A stretch of 64,000 nucleotides of DNA from Gnetum montanum. Its lineage: Eukaryota; Streptophyta; Gnetopsida; Gnetales; Gnetaceae. Below are positions 11,356-25,450 of this stretch, piece by piece. Location of the stretch: NCBI GenBank assembly GCA_015680685.1, contig MNCI01010754.1:289117-353116 (forward strand). The letters run 5' to 3'. A program made the translations under genes and the position numbers. The notes beneath the pieces were generated by a model. It worked only from the letters and a program-made list of their open reading frames with translations. It made no database searches and was not told the origin of the DNA. The stretch's first letter is position 1, and the number at the start of each line of letters is the position of its first letter.

Positions 11356-12500
11356 ATGTCAAAAGAGAAATAAGTTAAATCCTTGAATAGAAACATGGAG
11401 AACATGAAGTCTATCTTCCAACTAATGGTTGCTTAGTTGGATGAGATATGTGTAAAGGTCAATAGGAATGCTAGTTTCAAACATATTCCAACATGTAAAG
11501 CTGATGAGAAATAATGTTAAAATGAAAAAGGCTCATAGCCTAGTGGAGAAAAATTGGATGATGAGGAAGGATAATTTGACTATGGAAACATCAAAACCCA
11601 TTAGCCAAACATTACAATGAAAGAGAATCCTATTTCTCATATGATAGTTTCAAGAGATTCAACAATGACAACTACTTCATTTGTTGCCAAGATAAATTAA
11701 AAAAATGAGACAAGGCTTTCTAGATCATCTAGAAGTATTGAAAGACTTTTTTACATTAAGTTGAAGACTTTCAATGATGTAGATAGCATCAACACTTTTT
11801 AAGTTAACTAAAGACACTTGATAAGAAATTTGAGTTGCAAGAGGTATGAAATAACTTAAGGGTACCTATCACTAAATCTAGATTAGAAGTTTTGACTTCT
11901 ACTTTATGGAAAAAGAAGTCCCAAGATTATGAAAGATAAAATAGTTAACCCATTACAATTTGAAATTTGATAAAATATAGGTTGTGTAGCAAATTTGAAT
12001 AGCCTCATTAGAGGCAAGAAACCATTATGAAGTTGAAATTCTTAAGGCAAGGTAACAAGGATGTTAAAGAATTCTAAATCAAATTTTTAATCTATTCCGT
12101 TAAGCTACAATAGAATAAAAGAAGTATGAATATGGTTTAATCTTTTTAAGAGGTTTCAAAATGGCATGTCAGCAAGATTTATCTTTTTATGAGCACAAAC
12201 TCTTAATAAGGCTTATGACTTAGTACTAAAGGATGAAACGAAATTAAGGGTATTAAGAAACCATAGTAAATAAACTTCTAAGGATAAGAACAAGGGATCC
12301 AAGTCCAAATTTGAAGATAATGATGAAAACCATGATAAGAAGATAGAGAAAGGAGATGAGAAGGGTAAAGCCAAGAATGACCAAGATAAGGGTTAAAAAA
12401 CCAAGTCATAAATAATGGAAATGTTTACTTTACAAGTAGACCAAGAGAGAAGATGTAGAAACCATGGAGGTTGAGGGACATCAAGCCAAACTCTTCAACG
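11356..12500 (+). pseudogene. gag: Element C gag remnant
   Basis: Begins near an ATG at 11356 (MSKEK) after the primer site. Frames are broken by many stops, but lysine- and glutamate-rich pieces persist, including a K/D-rich tail at 12280-12400 just before the protease. No zinc knuckle was identified. Assignment rests mainly on position between primer site and protease. Confidence 0.45.
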
Positions 12501-12540
12501 AGGTAATCCTAATACTTCCAACATAGAGGAAATTTTTGAA

Positions 12541-12984
12541 TTAAAATATTGTGCATCTATGAGGAATATGAATATAGGAGATAATCCTACTAGAAAACTG
12601 TTATTTCAAATTAGAAGTAAATGTTTGCTTAATGGGAAATGCATTCCTATTTTGATTGATGAGGGATCCCAAGAAAATGTTATTTCTTCTAGGAAAGTTG
12701 CTAGATTGGATTTGATAACTAATCCTCATTCTAGATCCTTTCAAGTGCATTAGCTATCTAGAGATTTATCTCAAGAGTTGAGGGAACAATATACTTTAAA
12801 ATTTAAAATTATAGGTTTTAATGATGTTGTAAAGTGTGATGTACTTTCAATAGAATTTTCTGATGTGATTCATGGTAGACCTTGGAATTTTAATAATGGT
12901 TCTAAGTTTGATGAAGTAAGAAATGTATGCAATGTAGCTATATCTAATGAAATCCATGAGTCTATTCCCATGATAGTTGAATAA
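12541..12984 (+). pseudogene. Element C aspartic protease
   Basis: Contains 'PILIDEGSQENVIS', which matches the retropepsin active-site region with D-E-G in place of D-S/T-G at 12658-12666. Two open stretches (12559-12753 and 12778-12984) are separated by one stop and cover the whole fold. The role would be maturation of the Gag-Pol polyprotein. The altered catalytic triplet and the stop make it inactive. Confidence 0.65.
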
Positions 12985-13136
12985 GTGAGGCAAAAAAGCT
13001 CACTTAATGATTCTTTAATCCTTCTATGAGAGAGGGGATACATTAACAAACATGATGAAATAGGTTTTGATTTTTTGTTGTATCAACAATTATTTCTAAT
13101 CATGTTGATGTATAGGTTGAACTTCCTACATGTGTG

Positions 13137-14190
13137 CTAGGCTTGGCGGAGAAATTTTCCAAGGTGCTTAAAACAGAATTGGATGGATTATAACAAATGA
13201 GAAATGTATAGCATTATATTGATTTCATCCTTGGTGCTACCATTCCAAATGAGAGAGCTTACCAAATGACATTGAATCAAAGGGCTAAATTACAAAGGCA
13301 AGTAGAGGAGTTACTTGCAAATGGATTCATGAGAGATTCTATTTCATCATTTGTAGTTCCAATAGTTATAGTTCTAAAGAAGGATAGTGATAAATGGAGG
13401 ATGTGCATTAATTATATAGTAGTGAATAGGATAATAGTGAGGTATAGGTTTCCTATTACAAGAATAGATGATATCCTTCATATCCTTACCAATGCTAAAT
13501 TTTTTTTAAAAATTGATTTCAAGAGTGGTTACCGTCAAATTATATTTAGGACTAGTGATGAATGGAAGGCAACTTGTAAGATCTTAAATGGATTATTTAA
13601 GTAGTTAGTTATGTTTTTTAGGCTCATGAATGCACCTGCTAAATTCATGATTTTAATGCATGATTTATAGAAGAACTTGATTGGTAACTATTATATTATC
13701 ATTTTTGATGATATTTTGCTATATAGCACTAACTAGGATGAATACTTAGATCACTTGCAGATGATATATCCTAAATTGGAGGCATAGTTAGTGATTAATG
13801 TGAAGAAAATTCAATTCTTCAAAAGGTAAATCACATATTTTGGACACATGGTTTCTAAAAATCAAATTTGGATGGAATGTACAAAGGTAAAGGCTATTAC
13901 GAATTAGCTAACTCCTAAGAATGTTGGGGAGGTAACATCATTCCTTATCATAGTAGGTTTTTATAGATGGTTTGTTAAAAATTTTAGTGGTATTTCATGA
14001 CTTATGTTTGCTTTGTTGAAGAAAAATAAGGACTTTAGGTGGGATAATGAAACCCAAAGGAACTTTGACTTGTTGAAAGAAAAAATTTAAAAGTGAACTC
14101 ATGCATGCAAGTCTATATTTTCATTAGCTTGTATAGATGGAGGTGGATGCAAGTGGACTTTCCATTACTAGGGTACTTTTACAAGAATAT
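13137..14190 (+). pseudogene. pol: Element C reverse transcriptase and start of RNase H
   Basis: The order of RT motifs is clear: 'HYIDFILGATIPN', 'LQRQVEELLANGF', 'KWRMCINYIVVN', 'YRFPITRIDD', 'FFLKIDFKSGYRQI', then 'IFDDIL' (FDD at 13704-13712, where YxDD is usual), 'FGHMVS', and a thumb/connection with 'FYRWFVKNFS'. The frame 13266-13604 is intact for 112 residues; beyond it several stops occur. RNase H begins with 'MEVDASGLSIT' near 14140 but is not completed. It copies element RNA into DNA in related, intact elements. Confidence 0.8.
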
Positions 14191-14229
14191 AGGCTTGTTA
14201 CTTTCCATTACTAGGAGTTGAGATGCATC

Positions 14230-14590
14230 AATTTCTTCAAATTAAAAGTCAAGAAGATGGAGCCTTTCAAAATTAAGGTGAAGATTAATAATAATGATTT
14301 TGGAATTAATGTGCAAAATGATGGTGGTATGCCTTATATGTTTAATGTTTTAGATATTATGCACTCTCATGGACTAGTCAGTAAGAAGACCATATAGGAT
14401 AACATCAATGAGTTGAAGGATGCTATTGATCAACCCAATCCTTCAATAGAGAGGAAGGTAATGATACTCAAGCAAAGGAAAGCTTCAAGTACTTAAGGAG
14501 TAAATAGGCATGACTACTTGATCCATTGAAAGGATTATTCTATTGATGATGATGTATTGGTTCATGAGACCAAACTTCATGAGTGGGGGA
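14230..14590 (+). pseudogene. Element C segment between RNase H and 3' LTR, unrecognised
   Basis: Reads 'MEPFKIKVKINNN', 'DIMHSHGLVSKKT', then a segment up to 'HEWGIISTPNPF' with few stops. I do not recognise it as integrase: no HHCC zinc finger or D-D-E spacing is present. It appears that most of RNase H and all of integrase were deleted and this is a downstream coding or untranslated remnant. GAGTGGGGGA at 14581-14590 is a plausible polypurine tract. Confidence 0.4.
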
Positions 14591-15605
14591 TCATTTCAAC
14601 ACCTAATCCCTTCATTACATAAGTTCACTTTATAAAGGATGGAAGAGTTGATATAGGGACACCTCTTATTATCCCCTTCTTCTCTTCCCTATGTATGTGT
14701 TTTTATAGGTTTTAGGCTCTATAGAGACATCTTGAAGGTCATGGAGTTATCTTTCTGAAGATATAGGCTCTTAGGAAAGATGTATTTGAAGATAAAAGAT
14801 ATTTGAGCCAAGTGGAGACCTTGTAAGAAACATCCTAGAGTTAAGGAAGATGTCTTAGCATAGTATAGATAAAATCTCAAATGATACATTTGATATGTAT
14901 TTGAGACATCTTACAAAAAGGTAAGAGATTTCAAGTAAGACATCTAATATGATTGGGACATCTCAGAAATTTTGGAGATGTCCCTTGCCATGATGAGATA
15001 TCTCCATAGCATGTCTAGTTTTGATAGCAAACATCCTAGGAAGGCTAGAGATGACCTAAATGGGCAAAAAAAATTCCAAAAGTATCATTCCAAGCTTATA
15101 AATAGCGAAAACATGGGACAAAAAATGAAAACAAGAGAGAATGTTTAAGTTGAGCTTGAGGAAGATTTTCAAGGATTTTTGTTATGCTTGGTTAATAAAT
15201 ATGAATTGTGTTTCATGCTTGTATCGTAATGAGATGTGAGTGATATGTGAAGAGTGCATTAGTATGTTTGCAGCTCTTGGTCAGTTGAGTGAGTATTGGC
15301 CTAGTATCTCTTGTGTGTTTTGAATTGAGATCTTAGGCTAGGGTGTGAGTGAGACTCTCTATCAATTGTATCTTTCATTAAGAATAATCATTGTATGATT
15401 CTCAAAGCTCATGTTCTAGAGCATTTTTTGAGTGGGAGAGAGGTTATGTTTGGATGTTTTGTGGGTTGTTAAACCCCAATGTAATCTTCTTGTAATAATT
15501 ACAGGTAGCTAGTTTTCTTATTTTCTAGCATATCATTTTTCTTATTATAATGCCTAGATTTAGTTTTTGGAAGATGATTTAAATATTGGAAGTGAACTTG
15601 ATCTA
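14591..15605 (+). repeat. 3' LTR of element C
   Basis: The left edge is placed directly after the polypurine tract; the first bases are TC, probably a mutated TG. TATA box TATAAATA at 15097-15104. The right edge is set by alignment with the 5' remnant ending at 11281. Confidence 0.6.
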
Positions 15606-18600
15606 GTAGTAGAAGCAAAATTTTAATTCTTAAGCATGTGCGTAGTTGCACCTATAGAAATAAAGAATGTGTGCATATTAGTAGTAAAAGTAGAAAAAAA
15701 CTTCATAAGCACATGCATAGTGGTACCTATTGAAATAAAATTATACATAAAAATCAAAAATGCTAATTCTAGTATAAGAAAGATAAAATGATAGAATAGA
15801 ATGTTCACCATCAAAAATTCTTTTTCTTTTCTTCTTGTTTAGCCATCTGATAATGAATAATGAAAAGAAGAAGAAAAATCCAATGGGATAAGTGATTCGG
15901 AGAAGCTAATGTTTCCATATAAAAATGACAATGGCAGAGATTTTGGAGTTGGAACTTGCATTTGTATAGATATTGGCATTCTCATTAGCATTGTGCTTTG
16001 CAAACATACGTATGTTGGTGATGGTTTTTTTAGTAAATCTGCACATAGATAACATTGGTAATAAATTTTTAGCAAACTTTCTTATAGAAAAATAATATTT
16101 ATATGAAAATTATGGAGGAATTTTAGATTATTGATGGAATTAAATTGAATTCACCTTATGTATAAGAAAATCCAAATAAAAATTTATGTTACATTACATT
16201 CCACAAAGGAGAGAAGGAAAGGGGATTTTCTCAGCTTACATACACACATGAAATTATTATTACCTATAAATAAAACATAGGACACTAGAATATAAATTAT
16301 AAAAGAGCACTCTCAACCTCATCCTTGATGATGAAAATGAATCAATTGGAACTAGATGCATATAGCAAGCACAACACACTAGAGTAGAACCCTTCTTGAC
16401 TTGATATACAAATATTAGAAATGGAAATATTTTCTTCCATTCCTTTCTTAAATTAATAAATTTAGAATAAGGAAGAAATTAATTATATGCTTAGCTATGT
16501 CACCTAAATTTCTTATTTTTATAAGCTTCACTTACTCTATCTCAAGTAATTCTTCCCATAAAGCCTTAAAACACTATATTATGATACCATCATGCTTAGA
16601 CTCATTATGGAGGAGGTTAACCTATTGTTTTTTATACATTCATACTAACTAAAAATATATGGGAATGATGGATGGAGGTACCATTAACAAATTAATGATG
16701 TTATACCATTGGTAGCTACAGGAGTTGGTATTCTAGACCTTGCCACTATGATTAATTTTCCAAGGAATGTCGTCTAGTTGTAAGTATTTAAATGAAAACT
16801 GATTAATTTAGCCATGATTAGGACCTAAAAAGTATTAATAATAAGAAAAAAAACAATTCAAAGTACATAACATGATTAATCAATATGTATAAAACATCAA
16901 AAATAACAAGGAATAACTTTTTAGTTTTAGAGATGTCTACACATGTACTACCTTATAATAGATGCTTCAAGGAAAAATAGCTTAAAACTAATTATTAGTA
17001 TGGATGATGACTCTATTACTAATAAAATTTATGTTATTTTTAATATTCACACACAAATTACATTGTTATGTAGAAAACATCCTATATCTAGCACACACTA
17101 TATGATCAAAGCATTGAAAAGAAAGAATAATACCTATCTTGAGTGACTTGAATGTGATGCTTCAACATTAGAAATTTTAACTAAAATTCAAAAATTTATT
17201 ATGAGGCATATAATCAAATATTTAAATAGACATATATCATGATATAAGATTAGCTACTAATAACACCTTTATAACATTAGAAATAACAAAATTAATTATC
17301 TTAGTTGCAATAATATCACTAGGAGGTGCCACAAAACTTTTCTCATTAACTTGTGAATCTACATTTTGAGAATTAAAAAACATTTTTTCATTGATAGAAT
17401 TTGTAGAAATTTTAGCATGATTTAAATAAATTAAAAGTAATTTAGAATTTCCTTTATTCCCATAGGAGATCTTGAGAGATCAGATCCATTGAAGAAAATT
17501 GAAAAAAGAGAAATCAAATCCATTAGAGAAAAATAAAATCCATAGGAGAAAAATTAGATCTATTTGAGAAAATTAAAATGTCTAGGAAAAAGATCAAAGT
17601 GAAAGAAACATCAAAATTTGCTATATTATTTCATTGTTCTTCTCTACAATGTAATCATTTTGTATAGTTCCTAATGGATTTATAGAATGTCCTATGATAG
17701 CATGCTTAGTGAATGTATATTGTAATAATATTCATCTTCAATATCAAAAATTCCAACAATATAAGTATACAAGCATAGACGTGAATCTAGCCATAATCTA
17801 TGGAAAGGATAGGATAAACATCTAAGACAAGTATAAGCATCTTCTTAGTTATTTTTGTAATAGGTATGCAACTTGTGGTTAAACATAATAAAGACATGAT
17901 TAATGATGTTTTCTAACTCATGTTGACTTAAAGTATAAATTACTAATCCTATGGTGATGAACATCTTGTCCATCAACCTATCATCATACTTCTAGATCAA
18001 TGCATTAACTATTTGATGAGTCAAACTAGTTAGCATTTGAATGAACTAAGTTAACTAGTTATTGGATAGCTATGTTAATCCTATTTAGCATTGAAGATAT
18101 CAACATACTCATTATACTTTACTAATTACAATGAAAAATATATATGTAAACATTATGAAAAATTAATTATCTAGTGGAATAAAAATAAATTATTAAAAAA
18201 TTTAAAATAAACCTAAAGTCAAAGTGTGGAAATATGAGAAAATTCATTTTAGTCTTACTATAACATGATTATATATAGCCATAACCACTTTAATGATGAC
18301 TTTGGGTAACTAACTCAAACATATGCCATGGGAAATGTCTAGCTACCTATAATTGTAGAAAACAAACTACAAGAGTTTCTCTCCTCATATAGGATTATGA
18401 GATTCTGTAACACACCATTCTTATGCATTTCATCTTAAATGCATAAATATCAAAATAATAATTCATAAATAAATTAAACTTCATGTAGAAAGAAAAATTG
18501 ATAGAGAAATATGTTTATTAAAAAATGAATTAAAGATAATTACATCAATTATGATAGTTATGGTCTTAAAACATAGATCCCAAATAATCTAGAAGTACAT

Positions 18601-21045
18601 TCCATCCTGATTTATTTGCCACATCCAAACATACAAAACATTTGGATTTTGACATCTACTACTAAAATAATGGATAATCCAAAAATCATTTCCTTTATGA
18701 AATATACAATGTTTCCGATTAGCATAGGATTAGGTCAGTGAAACCCACATGAGAAGTCTCTCTTTCCTAACCATTACAAACACTAACTTGCTACAAAGCA
18801 TGAATGTGTAAGATTTCTTCCTCTTTCCTTATAATAATAGTAAGTATATCTCTTTACTTCAAGATTTTCATAAATAAATACAATGAGAGGAAGAAACTTA
18901 ACTAGGCCTAAGGCATTTCTCACACTAGCTATAAACACTCAACAAATCTTCCAACTATTAATTTATAACATTTGGATTCAATATCTTGAACCCTAGAATC
19001 TTCATGATTTTAATTCATTTTTAAAAATTCTTTGAAGGATAGCTATAGGTTATACATTCTTATAGTTTCTTTTTGATTCCAACCTTCTACAAGTCAAAGC
19101 CACCTGCATTTCACCCCATTGAAAGACTTGAGAGTTGGATACTTCCTAGTGCAACCTAACTGAAAGTCTCAATCCTTGGTAGTTACCTACTATGAGCAAC
19201 AACTTATTATAACACGTGAAGGAAATTTTTCATAAAAAATTATTTTTGATCAACTATAATTGACTAACAAGTCATACATGATACAAAATCCCTCTATGAG
19301 TCATTGCAAGTTGTATCCCCACTTAGTTACTTACTATAATAACCAAGTTGTAACCATCCATAAAAGCATGTCCATCCTAGCTAAACCTTACATAAGAATT
19401 CTAAATGATTAGAAATATGCTATTTGTTATCATGGAATTATCTTTTCTTGTTGAAAATACCATGACATAAGTTTTTGTACATCATAATACCCCCTTAAGA
19501 AGAAAAAGGTTTAAGGCCTATACTTGAAATGGCACAAATCTCCACAATGGTATAATAGTCCATCAGAAAGAATCCACACATCAAAACACATCCTAGAAGA
19601 AATTAGATCTCAAATCATTATCTACATGATCCCTTAACACCATGGAAGAACAATTATCCTCATGACTCAACATACTCTTATTAGGAAATTGTGAATCCCC
19701 CTTAACAACATCTTCAAAAGATAATATTGACATATTAAAATACAAATAAAACTTATAATAGTAAATGATTTAATTTATTTCATTTGATACTTACATCATA
19801 ATGTAATTGCACTTTCATAAATGCTACAAAGCACAACATCATTTCAAATTCAAAGAATGTTGTAAATACACAAAACATTTGCACCTTCAAGTATGTAGGC
19901 ATGCATCTAAGATATCTCCTCTAATAAATATTAATGTTAAGAGTGAATACAGTAATGAAAATCATGCTTCCACTTCCATCTTAAAAGCATTTTTGGAGAT
20001 AGTTTAAAATTCAAAAGCTATTTCATGAATCAAGTTCATTGCTTTTATCTATAATTTATACTAAATAAATCAATTATAACATCATATCAATGATATTAAA
20101 GCTGTAATATTATATGGTTCTATATGATATCATAAGTATGATGTATTAGGAATAGGTAATACCTATAAATACAATCTATCTAGCACACTTAGTGCATCTT
20201 TTGGTTCACATAGTAACTATAATCTTATAGTTTGTTGTATGAATCTAGAAGTTAGTCTGTGAATGTGTGTAGTATGATCCAACTTAATTGTATAGTATCT
20301 TTATTTAACTGAGATATACCTTGACACATGTTTTGCTTGAAGATAAAGATATAGATCATTTGTTATCTTTGCATCATATCACTTAACTTAGATTTATATT
20401 TCACTTACAATTTACTTTCTAATGACATTTATATTTTCTTTGCATATTAGTAACTTGGTGAAATAAATAGAACTAGTTTCAAGCATAACATATAATTTTC
20501 TAGTAATCCAATAGTAATATTGCATAGATTTCCCAATACCAAGTCTCTTAGTAATCCTATTAGCAATTATACTAACCCATGACATTTATCATAAGCTAGG
20601 ACCATATTCTTATCATCATTAATCTACTATAGAAATTAATTTCTATAATTTCTTAGATTTATAAATTAATAATCAATTTACAATATCTTACTTTTAATTT
20701 TTTCATGTGAAACAATATCATATTATATACCTTGTAGGTAAACTATACACTTTGGCTATGTAACATTCCATATTTTTGATATCTTTAGCTTCTATTCTTC
20801 ACATTAATTATAAGTATTTAATAAGTTTTGTATATATGAATGTATTTTTATAAGATATTTATTATATGATATGTTAGTCATGAATTTATAATGTTTATGT
20901 ACTTATTCGCTATGCATTAACCTTATTGGATGGGTTGGCAAGTACCATGAATGCTGAGATGGATTTTGGGCTACTTTGGTAGTCATATGATGTGTGTTAT
21001 GAGTGCTTGATATCCATAGTTATTGTGTTTCAATATGTTTATTAG
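15606..21045. other. AT-rich region without recognisable genes
   Basis: About 5.4 kb with no retroelement motif, no long open frame and no RNA gene that I can identify. Local structure includes an imperfect duplication at 15632-15731 ('aagcatgtgcgtagttgcac' against 'aagcacatgcatagtggtac') and a short tandem repeat at 17478-17578. The short frames here (16943-17146, 19807-20007) resemble nothing known to me. It is probably very old decayed repeat sequence. Confidence 0.45.
17478..17578. repeat. Short tandem repeat, about 20-bp period
   Basis: Repeats of the form 'aaatccat(t/a)-gagaaaaat' with substitutions, about four to five units. Confidence 0.5.
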
Positions 21046-21891
21046 TGATGAATGGCGAGGTACCCCTACACTCAACCATATGAATACAAGTGTTCATGCA
21101 TGATCCAGTTGAACTCTATAGACAAACTAGTTGTGATATCTAGATAGTTATTTGTTGATCATAGTTCACTATCTTCCCACTTGGAGTAGTATTTTCTTTG
21201 TCATGTATGGTTTAGTCTAGAGTGAGATGTATGATGTGGTCCTAGACTAGTGCTACTCCTAGAGGTAATGGAAAATAACGTTGTTTAAGCTAAGAGGGAG
21301 TGAGAGAAGAGAATCTAAGCTAGCCTAAGTGAGATGAGAATTTGTCCTTAATCATCCATACACATCTTGGACCTCATGTACTATTACTAGGATTACCAAG
21401 CACATGTCCTACGTACGCTACTGGGATACTAAGTAGTCACATTAAATGCTCATGATTAAGTCGTACTCATTTCACGTTTAATAACAAGGATAAGAAATGA
21501 GGGTAGAGAAATATTAATTAAGAAAGCAATAAATAACAATAACAATAAGTAATTAAAACTAAGTGAATGCTACAATGATTAAGTAATCTTGATCTTTATT
21601 TCCAGTCATGTGCATGTTTAAGTACATCACACTCAAATAAAGGTTCCATACAATTACAATCATCACACTATGGGCATGCACTAAGGAAAGGGTTGAGAGG
21701 AATTGAAACTGACAAAAAGATCCTACTCTAACACTTACTTTTCCTATGACTCTCCCATGTGCCCAATTGTGTATTTATAGGCTCACACAAGAACCACAAT
21801 ATCATGTATCCGGTATCACTAATGAGGCCATGATATTGCGTACCTAATATTAAGGGTCCGATATCAAAGCCTAACAAATCATGGTTCATCA
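21046..21891 (-). repeat. 3' LTR of element B
   Basis: Reverse complement of the element A LTR over its whole length. It begins (minus sense) TGATGAACCATG at 21891 and ends at 21046. TATA box at 21772-21779. The polypurine tract ATAGGGGTA lies next to it. Confidence 0.82.
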
Positions 21892-22214
21892 TACCCCTAT
21901 GACTAGATGAAAACTCATCCTTGAGTCGAACAAAATGGGAACAAGCCCCATTGATTACATAGTGGATAGGTATGGGATTATTAACTAACTAGAAATTTAT
22001 TCATGCCATGGTGGAGGATTGCATACAACAAAATTGGGACATGAACATAAAATTATAAAACATTGTTGGAACTCATGTGGTTCTAGGTGGTGGTGGTTCT
22101 TCCATGGGTCACTTCCCCTTATCTTGTGCTCTAGTTTTTTAAATTTAATGGCTCTAAAGGAGTGCTTAGAGCTTTTCCTCTTTAGTTCAAGGGTCTTGTG
22201 CCATCCATGCTAAT

Positions 22215-24856
22215 GCTCTAATGTTTGATGGTGTCAGCACCTCCCATGAACATGGCAGTTGTGGGAACATTTGATTTGCTTAGACATACCAGGCTGCAAA
22301 CAACCATCGTTCCTCCTCATAGGCTCTAGCTTTATTCTTATATTCTTGATAATTTATAAGTTGTCAAGACAAGTCTATCGAGACATCATTTTATCCTTGG
22401 TAGCTGGTTTTGACCACATCTAACTTAGAATTTACCACTTCTAACTTCTGTAGTGTCTTTTTGTGCTCCGCAAATTCTATTTCATATTTTGCATAGGTGG
22501 TAGCTACCTGCTTCTCCAGCTTTGTTCTTGGGCATCCTGTTGTTAACATGGCTAAATTGGCATACCACAGGTTTGCCAATTACATGTACTTCATACGATC
22601 TTGTATCTATAGGTCCTGGCTTTTGAGCTCTACTTGGTGGACGAATGCATATGTGTGCAGTATGAGACTTACCAATCAGCATGTTGAGCACTAAAGGTGT
22701 TAATATGGGCCTTGCCCATATGGATCTCTTTTTCAATGAATTTTGTATACATCCCCACCTAATCTCTAAAGTTCTCCTTTAGTTTCTCATGTTTCTTGGC
22801 CTCATTTTACCACATACTTATTTCAATTGCTGTCTTTCGACAGATTGTGTGTACCTCCTTCATTGAGAAGGTTCAATTCTCTTTGGCCAAGCGATTCATG
22901 TCCTAGTTGATCTTGACTAACTATTCCCGTAACTACTAAAAATTTTCTTTGAGAACATTCTTTTGTTTCTCCACAGTGGCCAACCGAAGATGGTATGCAA
23001 CAAGCTATTTATTCTCTTCTTGTAAGGCCTTAAGTGCTTTCGCATGCATATATGTCTATGCTTATGCCTTGGAAGCATCCCAATTGGCCTTCTATTTCTC
23101 TTTCACCACTCTTTTATTGTCTGCCAATAATTTATTGAGTTGCTCCATCTTGAATGATTCTAGTTGGTCTACGGGGATGAATCAACATGAATCTTGCTAT
23201 GTAGCTTGTAGGATGATGAGCCTTTCCTGGAGTCTTTTCAACTTTGCCTTTGCATGCTCGGCTATGACCAACTTCCCTTTGGTGGAGATGAGGTCTGATG
23301 GAGTTATTGTGACATCTTTTAGGATGTCAAACAAGGATGTCATCACTTTTCCTTTCTATAGCAACTGATCGAGAACATCCTCATGCTCCGCAGAAGTCAT
23401 CGAGAGACCAACGAAAGTTTGAGCATCATTTTCTCCTATGAAATCTACTGGTCACACAATAGGGACATTAAAGGAATCTTTTATGTGGTCCATGAACACT
23501 TCTACGGCTCTTTCTACATCTTGGTGCTGCATGACCATGATTGTGGCACCTTCACCTATTTCCAATTACACCTGAAAGGATGCAGCGTTTCCTAAGGTCT
23601 GTTTTGACTAGTGTGTCTTCCATCCTCCTATTTGGATGGACACTCCACCCCATGCATGATCTATGGAAATTTTGGGTTGTATGGAATCATTAATGACCCA
23701 GAATGGATTAGCATCATCAAGACTTTCCCAGTTGAATGTCTCAACAATGGCCCTAAGATGGTTCATTGATGATCAATAATGCTATGGCGGTGGCAGCAGT
23801 TGGTCTCTCTGGCCTGTGCTAGGCCCTACTTCTTGTTGTTAACTAGGCCTTGTGCTTGGGAGTTTGCTAGGCCTTATATTTTGAGTTGCCATGGGCCCCA
23901 CTATCTATTTTTGTTTCATCTCTAGTGTCTCACTAGCACTTTTCCTTAGGGCTAGTGGCTTCAACAATTCAACAAATGAAGCATTTTGGTCTCTTCTAAT
24001 GATGTCATTGGTATACCCCAGAATTCTAGCATGCTAACATAACTTCCTAATGAGACAGGGGAAGGTCAATGCAAATTTCCCTATCTTGCATTCCTCAAAT
24101 CACCTCAAAATCTTTGTGAGATACAAATGGGGTAAGTTGGCATTTACCTTGCCCATCAATATCACACTTCCTCTAGCTGCATACATTGAGATTCTGTTTA
24201 ATATTTTTGTGGGGAAGATATGATAAGTATTGATCTTCAAATAGATCTTTTCCTCTAGGGTTAACTCTTCATACACCTTGTATTCCTTTTTGTACACCCT
24301 TTTCAACTAGATTTTTCATGCATCAACATCGAAACAAGTGGGAAAGTGAGCATCTTTGGGCCCTGTATTCGAAATATTCAACACTTCCGAAATGGCCATG
24401 GTAGATACATCTACAAAAAAACCACCAATATCAACTGTGGTTCCCTCTTCTTTATTGTGCCAATATTGGTACATCTTTCCCAGGTATCAGGCACCATTTT
24501 GACAAAAGGATAGGCCATAATGAGGACCCTTTGAGTTGGTCCCTAACTACTTCAAGAGCAAACTTTGTGAAAGGTCCAAAGTTGAGTTCCACAATCATAG
24601 CCCCTGACATGGACCTTTCATGGATTTCCTAAACACATTTTGGGGACAACGTGAGACATTTTCCTTGTTCATGTGCTTCAACAACTCCTCTTTTATCCTG
24701 TCCCGATTGCACAGTAATAGGAGGATCTTGATGGATGCTGAATGATTGTGCCTCTTATTCTACATGTTCCTCAGAAGATTCCTAGCCTCTACCTCTCCTT
24801 GGTCATTTGGACACACCTTGAGAGGGTTCTCCTTACTATCCACGTTTAGGAGCCAT
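22215..24856 (-). pseudogene. Element B ORF2 (broken)
   Basis: Starts MAPK at 24856, directly after a TTGCAG acceptor. The domain part includes 'LNFGPF', 'LTLEEKIYLKINTYHIFPT' and 'ARGSVILMGKVNANL' (open at 24100-24306), parallel to ORF2 of element A. The helical C-terminal part includes 'LEKQVATTYAKYEIEFAEHK' (22391-22579). The end has 'LAWMAQDP' and 'TKEEKL', as in A. A and B agree much better as protein in this frame than in others, which argues that ORF2 was translated when these copies were active. Stops and frameshifts inactivate it. Confidence 0.55.
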
Positions 24857-25175
24857 CTGCAATCACACGGGGCTATTTATTAGTAAGGTTGCTTACAAAG
24901 TTTGATTTATACCTTACTTCTTCCCTTTAATGAATTATTTCTCATTTTGTGTGATCCAAAGTTAGGAAATTTTATGAAAATTTCCCCTAAAAGTTTTGAT
25001 ATTAGGCCCAATTTGATTAGGTGATTCCCAAAATTAATTCCCCTAGTATGAGTGAAGAGATAAAGTTGATTTAGCAACGTGTTTAACAGTTATTATGATC
25101 CTTTACCATTCATGATATCCTTTGGACAATGATGAATTTTGGAAAAATTATGCATGACTTGGAGTGTAACCTTAC
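24857..25175 (-). other. Putative 5' leader intron of ORF2 (element B)
   Basis: Donor GGGTAAGG and acceptor TTGCAG on the minus strand, homologous to the splice sites bounding 5389-5647 in element A. The length is 319 bases against 259 in A. Confidence 0.45.
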
Positions 25176-25369
25176 CCAATGACTAAGTTGAACACTCTGG
25201 GTTCAGATGGGTTCAATCGGAATGGGAATCGAAGTGTTAACGAGCAAGTTATGGATGTTGGCACGAGAGGCGCGCAAGTTAGCAAGTTCATGGAGAAAAA
25301 TTTGAACTCCCCTTGCATGAATAGTGTAAAATGATGTTGACATGTGTGGGGCAGCCCATATATCTAGTT

Positions 25370-25450
25370 TTTTATGGATGCGATATCGTGTACCCAATAG
25401 CACAGACTTGATATAATGTCAGATCCAATAGTAGGTACCCAATAGTGCGG
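25370..25450 (-). promoter_or_regulatory. Internal promoter-like block of element B
   Basis: On the minus strand TATTGGGTACC, then TATTGGGTACACGATATCG, then an ATATATGG TATA-like word. The 13-base core GGGTACACGATAT is shared exactly with the LTR U3 of element A at 333-345. Confidence 0.45.

Larger units (their letters stand above)
11110..15605 (+). mobile_element. Element C: degenerate Ty3/gypsy retrotransposon with internal deletion
   Basis: A 5' LTR remnant (11110-11281) matches the end of the 3' LTR (about 15440-15605). In between are a gag remnant, an aspartic protease, an RT and the beginning of RNase H. Integrase is absent, and after about 14190 the sequence passes quickly to the 3' LTR. 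Stops occur throughout. The RT type is that of ordinary plant Ty3 elements. Confidence 0.75.
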
